Assembly (NCBI GenBank): GCA_017503945.1 | Contig: JAFVSB010000095.1 | Location: forward strand, 1-9,391 | DNA from: Clostridia bacterium | Lineage (GTDB): Bacteria; Bacillota; Clostridia; UMGS1810 | Length of the DNA stretch: 9,391 bases | Direction: 5' to 3' | Part shown: positions 5,745 through 9,391 of the stretch, piece after piece | How positions within the stretch are numbered: the first letter of the stretch is position 1 | How the letters are laid out: every line of letters begins with the position of its first letter | Program-made: the position numbers and the translations under genes | Notes under the pieces: generated by a model | What the model was told of the DNA's origin: nothing | Databases searched by the model: none | The model's input: the letters and a program-made list of their open reading frames with translations, nothing else

Positions 5745-7514
5745 ATGTTTAAAAGTATCAGTCTGAAGATTGGTGCGATGTTTGTCCTTTTGACCATATC
5801 TGTAATTATTCTCATTGGCACATTTATGACGGACACCACCGACCAATATTATCATGATGAATTTTATAAGGTGAACGCTGCAGTGTTTACCGAAGAATAT
5901 GTCAATACGCTATGCTCAAGCATACAAGGCGATAGTGGCGTTCAAGGTGTATATGACAGCGTAAGTGCCCACTATGTTCAATTGGGCATCGACTCTTTTC
6001 GCGAGTGCTATATTCTCGATGGCAAAAGCGGCAAAGCCATTGAAAGCTTTGCATCAAATAAAGAGCTTGCGTCTTCTTTGGAGCTTTCTCCCAACATCAT
6101 CAGTGCCATGAGTGGCACAGTTGGAGATGTGGTTAACTCTGCCTATAGCTATATGGACTATGCTGTTCCGCTTATGACAGGCGATGCAGTAAGCTATATT
6201 ATATACATCAAAGACACCAAAGAAGAAAGCAACACCGTTCTTCGAAATGTATTCACAATTATCATTCAGGCGTTGCTTCTTGGCATAGCAATTTCTTTGA
6301 TTTTTGCTATTTTACTCTCTGTGACCATCATTTCTCCCATAAAATCCCTCACGCAAAAATCCAATCGTATGGCGTCGGGTGACTTTGATTATGTTATCGA
6401 TGTAAAATCACCCGATGAAATAGGTCAGCTCACGGAAACCTTCAATTACATGGCATCCGAGCTAAAGAGCACTCTCGGAGCTATCCAAAGTGAAAAAGAA
6501 AAGGTTGAAACCATAGTGCAGTATATGTCCGACGGTGTTTTGGCGTTTGATTTAAGCGGCAACATTATTCACATAAATCCCGCCGCTAAGCTTCTTTTGG
6601 GTATTCCCGATGATGCCGAACCCAGGTTTGCAGAGGTTTTTGAAGCTTCAGAGATAAGTCTTGGTCCTATTTTATATATCAAACATTTTGAAACGGTTGA
6701 GCGTGTCATCAAAAGAGATGGCAGAGAAATCAGCGCATATTTTGCTCCTTTCAAAACCGATGACAAATCGGGCGGTATTGTGGTTGTTCTTCGTGATATC
6801 ACAGAGCGCGAAAAGCTCGATAAATCCCGAAGGGATTTCGTTGCAAATGTTTCACATGAGCTCAGAACTCCTCTCACCACTGTCAAGAGCTACACGGAGA
6901 CCTTGCAGGATTCCGTGTCAGACGGTAGCTTCGACAAAGAAATGTTTAACTCTTTTCTTGGTGTTATCAATAGCGAGACAGACCGAATGACGCGCCTTGT
7001 GAAAGACCTTCTTCTTTTGTCGAGCCTTGACCACAGCATGAAAGACATGCCCATGGACGATTTTGACATTGGTTTGCTCACACAAAATATCGTTTCAAAG
7101 CTTGCTCACAGCGCAAATGCTAAAAAACAAACCCTGATATATGAACCCACCAATCAGTTGCCTCTCATACACGGCAATATAGACAGACTCGAGCAGGTGA
7201 TAACCAACATCATAACCAATGCCATCAAATACACTCCCCAAAATGGTCAGATTCTTGTTTCCACGGTGTTCATGTTCGATTCTATCACCATCAAAGTAAA
7301 AGACACAGGCATTGGCATACCTCAAAAGGATATCGAACACATATTTGAGCGCTTTTACCGTGTCGATAAAGCCCGTTCACGCGAAATGGGCGGCACAGGT
7401 CTGGGCCTTGCCATCGCCAAAGAGATTGTTGAAGCTCATGACGGTACCATTTCAATCAAAAGCACTGTTGGCGCCGGTACCGAAGTGATGATAAAATTGC
7501 CCGTCAAAAGCTGA
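5745..7514 (+). CDS. walK: WalK (YycG) sensor histidine kinase
   Basis: This 589-residue membrane kinase phosphorylates WalR in response to cell-wall state. In order: transmembrane helix at about 8-28, an extracytoplasmic sensor of about 140 residues, a second helix at about 168-194, HAMP (195-247), PAS (253-355), a HisKA domain with His371 in FVANVSHELRTPLTTVKSY, and the ATP-binding domain (475-587). That last domain shows the N box NIITNAIKYT (Asn492), the G1 box DTGIGIP (Asp520), the F box ERFYRVD and the G2 box GGTGLGLAI. Length, the two-helix plan and the HAMP-PAS order are those of WalK. All catalytic residues are present. The ATG lies 3 bases after the walR stop, with GGAG at 5733-5736 inside walR, so the two genes are one operon. 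No terminator is seen after it. Confidence 0.93.
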   Translation: MFKSISLKIGAMFVLLTISVIILIGTFMTDTTDQYYHDEFYKVNAAVFTEEYVNTLCSSIQGDSGVQGVYDSVSAHYVQLGIDSFRECYILDGKSGKAIESFASNKELASSLELSPNIISAMSGTVGDVVNSAYSYMDYAVPLMTGDAVSYIIYIKDTKEESNTVLRNVFTIIIQALLLGIAISLIFAILLSVTIISPIKSLTQKSNRMASGDFDYVIDVKSPDEIGQLTETFNYMASELKSTLGAIQSEKEKVETIVQYMSDGVLAFDLSGNIIHINPAAKLLLGIPDDAEPRFAEVFEASEISLGPILYIKHFETVERVIKRDGREISAYFAPFKTDDKSGGIVVVLRDITEREKLDKSRRDFVANVSHELRTPLTTVKSYTETLQDSVSDGSFDKEMFNSFLGVINSETDRMTRLVKDLLLLSSLDHSMKDMPMDDFDIGLLTQNIVSKLAHSANAKKQTLIYEPTNQLPLIHGNIDRLEQVITNIITNAIKYTPQNGQILVSTVFMFDSITIKVKDTGIGIPQKDIEHIFERFYRVDKARSREMGGTGLGLAIAKEIVEAHDGTISIKSTVGAGTEVMIKLPVKS

Positions 7515-7538
7515 CAAGATTTGCAAATATGTTATACT
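7511..7538 (+). promoter_or_regulatory. Possible weak promoter after walK
   Basis: CTGACA (7511-7516), overlapping the walK stop, and TATACT (7533-7538) are 16 bases apart. It could give basal transcription of the secreted-protein gene, separate from the WalR-box promoter downstream. Confidence 0.35.
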
Positions 7539-7551
7539 AATTTAAAACCAC

Positions 7552-7584
7552 TGTAATGTTTTTGTAATATAACTGTTGTATAAT
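7552..7584 (+). promoter_or_regulatory. WalR box and WalR-dependent type promoter
   Basis: TGTAAT-GTTTT-TGTAAT (7552-7568) fits the published WalR/YycF recognition pattern TGTWAH-N5-TGTWAH exactly. A further weaker copy, TGTTGT (7574-7579), follows in the same 11-base phase. A consensus -10 TATAAT (7579-7584) begins 10 bases after the second half-site, and there is no good -35 element. This spacing is the one used by OmpR/PhoB-type activators that replace the -35 contact, so activation by WalR is more likely than repression. Related PhoP-type regulators bind similar repeats, so the regulator assignment is inferred. Confidence 0.7.
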
Positions 7585-7615
7585 AATGATAATAATAAAG
7601 ATGGAGGTGTTTTAT

Positions 7616-8110
7616 ATGAACAGATTGTCAAAGGTTATCACAGCTTTAGCTCTTATCGCAATAATGTCTTGTATTCCTTTTGCTTCAGCACTGGCATCTG
7701 CCGATAGTCTTCCTGCATACTATTATGGCACAGTTGATTACCTCATCGATATCAGGAATCCCGAAACTATAGTTTCCTCTACAACCAACAGAAACTGCGT
7801 TATATCGGCTGTTGCTGTAAAGGGTACCAAGGTTACTCTTTATGCATACAACTCAGCCACCGGCACATATGAAGTGCTCAGAAATGCATATGGTGAAAAA
7901 CTTGAAAGCTATGTTGGCAGCAGTGGACTTTATGTTCAGCAAATTACTCTCAAAGACGGTCTCAACAGCATCATGGTAGTTGCTAATTCTTCCACTGTTA
8001 CATATGAAGTTGTTAAGCTCGAGATTTCTCTGCTCAACAAAGGCTATATGGACAATGTCAATGCAAAATTCAAAGCTAACGGAATAGGTGTGAAGGACAT
8101 TTTCCGTTAA
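7616..8110 (+). CDS. Small secreted protein, likely WalR-regulated
   Basis: I do not recognise a named family for this 164-residue protein. It has a clear Sec signal peptide: MNRLSK, a hydrophobic stretch at 8-22, and a probable cleavage after Ala27 (ALA-SAD). The mature part of about 137 residues alternates short hydrophobic strands (CVISAVAV, KVTLYAYN, LYVQQITL, SIMVVAN, TYEVVKLEISL) in a manner typical of a single beta-sandwich or Ig-like domain, and has one cysteine. No catalytic motif is visible. The start at 7616 is fixed by GGAGGT 7 bases upstream; an in-frame ATG at 7586 lies at the transcription start of the predicted promoter. It lies between walK and a yycH-like gene, behind a perfect WalR box, so a role at the cell envelope, perhaps as feedback to WalK, is a reasonable guess. 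Confidence 0.8.
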   Translation: MNRLSKVITALALIAIMSCIPFASALASADSLPAYYYGTVDYLIDIRNPETIVSSTTNRNCVISAVAVKGTKVTLYAYNSATGTYEVLRNAYGEKLESYVGSSGLYVQQITLKDGLNSIMVVANSSTVTYEVVKLEISLLNKGYMDNVNAKFKANGIGVKDIFR

Positions 8111-8120
8111 TTGGCGGGTG

Positions 8121-8138
8121 AATTTTCACATGAAAATT
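8121..8138. repeat. Inverted repeat across the yycH-like start codon
   Basis: AATTTTCA (8121-8128) is an exact inverted copy of TGAAAATT (8131-8138). In RNA, AATTTTC can pair with GAAAATT around the loop ACAT, so the ATG at 8130-8132 straddles loop and stem. It may limit translation of the yycH-like gene. Confidence 0.55.
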
Positions 8139-9391
8139 GAACGATTAAAGTCAATACTGCTGATTCTTTTGGTAATCAGCAGTATTGTATTAACTATTAA
8201 TAAGTGGTTCAATGAAAAATTATGGCCGGAAGGCTATAATTTTTTTTCTGATGTAAAAAAACATTTTGCCCAGAATCAATCTGGCACATCATCTTCTTTT
8301 GACCCTGTTGAAGAAATATTGAAACCTGCAAAAATAATTCTTAATAATTCAGGCAATCATGTATTATATACCAAATCCTCTGAGGAATATAATAATATTT
8401 ATGGCGAGATAAAGTCTGCTTTAAAATTACTTGCCAAAAGCGAAAGCATAATTACATCTGATGAAGCCGAGTGGAATGAAAATCTCAAACGAAAGTCTTG
8501 TTATTTTTCATATCCGATACAGTACGACAGCGGATATTTCTTCTATCAGCTTTCGCATAAATATTCCGGCTCTATCACCACAGTGTGTGAGTTCATTCTT
8601 TCCAAAGATGCCCGCGTCTCAAATATTTTCTATATGTATGTAAGAGATGCTTCAAATGGTGCGGTTTACAAATATCGTCTTAATTACGAAAGCGATATTT
8701 TAGACAATTTCATTGATAATGCAGTTTCTGTGTCTGATGGCACTGATTACTATTCTTTTGAGCTTAATTTTGATTCTGAGGCCGAGAGCTCTGTTGAAGA
8801 GCATATTGTAATCGACTCCGATGTTCTTATAAATATATCGCAAAAACAAATCACGCCTGTAGGAGAGCAAAATTTATTCAAAGATGTTGCCTCAAAGCCG
8901 CATGTGTATGATGGCATACTTCATTCATTCGGCTATAACGCCTCAACCATCAGGCGATATACCGAACCTGACAACTCAATGGTTTTTGTTGAAAACTATG
9001 GCACACTCAAGCTTCACACCGACGGCATCATTGATTACAAATCGCTCAATTCTGCACAGGGCGTTTCATTAAATAGTGATTCTGTGTATGAGTGCATAAA
9101 TTCGTGCATAACTTTTGTCAACGATGTCACAGGCGCTCTTGGTTTTTCTGATGTTTTATATTATGAAATATCATCAAACATCATTAATGCCGGCTCCAAG
9201 TCTTTTGTGTTGAATTTTGATTATTATATCAATGATCGCATGATTGTTTTCTCTGATGATGCCCATTCGCTCAATCATGCCATAACGGTTGAAGTTGCCG
9301 ATGGCAAAATCATCAGCTACAAACAAATTTGCAAAGATTTCTTCATTGTACCGTATTCCATCACATATCCGTCGGCAATTGATGCAATCAA
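8130..9391 (+). CDS. yycH: YycH-like (WalH) membrane-anchored regulator, 3' end outside the window
   Basis: The frame is open from the ATG at 8130 to the window edge, 420 codons so far. The N-terminus ERLKSILLILLVISSIVLTINKWF is one membrane anchor (about residues 7-24) with a short cytoplasmic start, like YycH of the WalRK operon. The rest is a large extracytoplasmic part with the alternating pattern of YycH-type domains, including a block RRYTEPDNSMVFVENYGTLK followed by HTDGIIDYKS. In Bacillus, YycH and YycI bind WalK in the membrane and modulate it; the same role is inferred here from sequence plan and position. YycH proteins are usually about 430-450 residues, so little is missing. The ribosome binding site is weak (GGCGGGTG, 8113-8120), and two inverted repeats cover the start region. 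The overall family call is good; strict orthology is less certain. Confidence 0.75.
   Translation, partial: MKIERLKSILLILLVISSIVLTINKWFNEKLWPEGYNFFSDVKKHFAQNQSGTSSSFDPVEEILKPAKIILNNSGNHVLYTKSSEEYNNIYGEIKSALKLLAKSESIITSDEAEWNENLKRKSCYFSYPIQYDSGYFFYQLSHKYSGSITTVCEFILSKDARVSNIFYMYVRDASNGAVYKYRLNYESDILDNFIDNAVSVSDGTDYYSFELNFDSEAESSVEEHIVIDSDVLINISQKQITPVGEQNLFKDVASKPHVYDGILHSFGYNASTIRRYTEPDNSMVFVENYGTLKLHTDGIIDYKSLNSAQGVSLNSDSVYECINSCITFVNDVTGALGFSDVLYYEISSNIINAGSKSFVLNFDYYINDRMIVFSDDAHSLNHAITVEVADGKIISYKQICKDFFIVPYSITYPSAIDAI
8152..8187. repeat. Perfect 14-bp inverted repeat within the first codons of the yycH-like gene
   Basis: CAATACTGCTGATT (8152-8165) is exactly complementary to AATCAGCAGTATTG (8174-8187), with an 8-base loop. 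It covers codons 8-20, which encode the membrane anchor. No T run follows, so it is not a standard terminator; it may slow translation, stabilise RNA or mark a processing site between the secreted-protein gene and the yycH-like gene. Confidence 0.8.

Noticed and set aside
8461..9072. Small plus-strand frames at 8461-8643 and 8884-9072
   Set aside because: Both lie in other frames within the long yycH-like gene, which is open to the window end and has clear protein character.

Overview
The window looks like chromosome of a low-to-mid GC Firmicute of the class Clostridia, probably a gut-type Oscillospiraceae or Eubacteriales relative. This is judged from A+T-rich intergenic DNA, strong AGGAGG-type ribosome binding sites, a WalR/WalK two-component operon followed by a YycH-like gene, and a DUF1858 redox-disulfide protein. 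It is an inference from gene content; no species can be named.

Left part (1-2467, + strand): a small DUF1858 protein gene ends in a clear hairpin terminator. It is followed by two overlapping genes, an McrB-type AAA+ ATPase (probably starting at a TTG at 316) and a 342-residue partner of unrecognised family whose middle resembles a PUA/EVE-like ligand-binding fold. No McrC-type nuclease is encoded. The pair is the best candidate here for a little-described system of the modification-dependent restriction or defence kind.

Middle part (2468-4572, + strand): decayed phage or mobile-element DNA. Consecutive pieces of a large polyvalent protein lie in different reading frames: an LPD3-like segment, an ADP-ribosyltransferase-like segment and later segments. 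Recurring SLKD-type linkers in three frames suggest that they were once one protein. A two-way terminator (about 4606-4650) and two minus-strand tRNA genes, tRNA-Arg(CCT) and tRNA-Pro(GGG), with their own strong promoter, close this region.

Right part (4973-9391, + strand): a consensus-type promoter drives walR and walK, the response regulator and sensor kinase that control cell-wall turnover. Next comes a small secreted protein preceded by a perfect WalR-box sequence (TGTAAT, 5 bp, TGTAAT) set 10 bp upstream of a TATAAT, so it is probably a direct WalR target. Last is a YycH-like membrane-anchored regulator, cut by the window end, whose start lies among two strong inverted repeats. Together these genes look like a cell-envelope homeostasis locus in which a WalR-controlled exported protein has been placed between the kinase and its accessory regulator.
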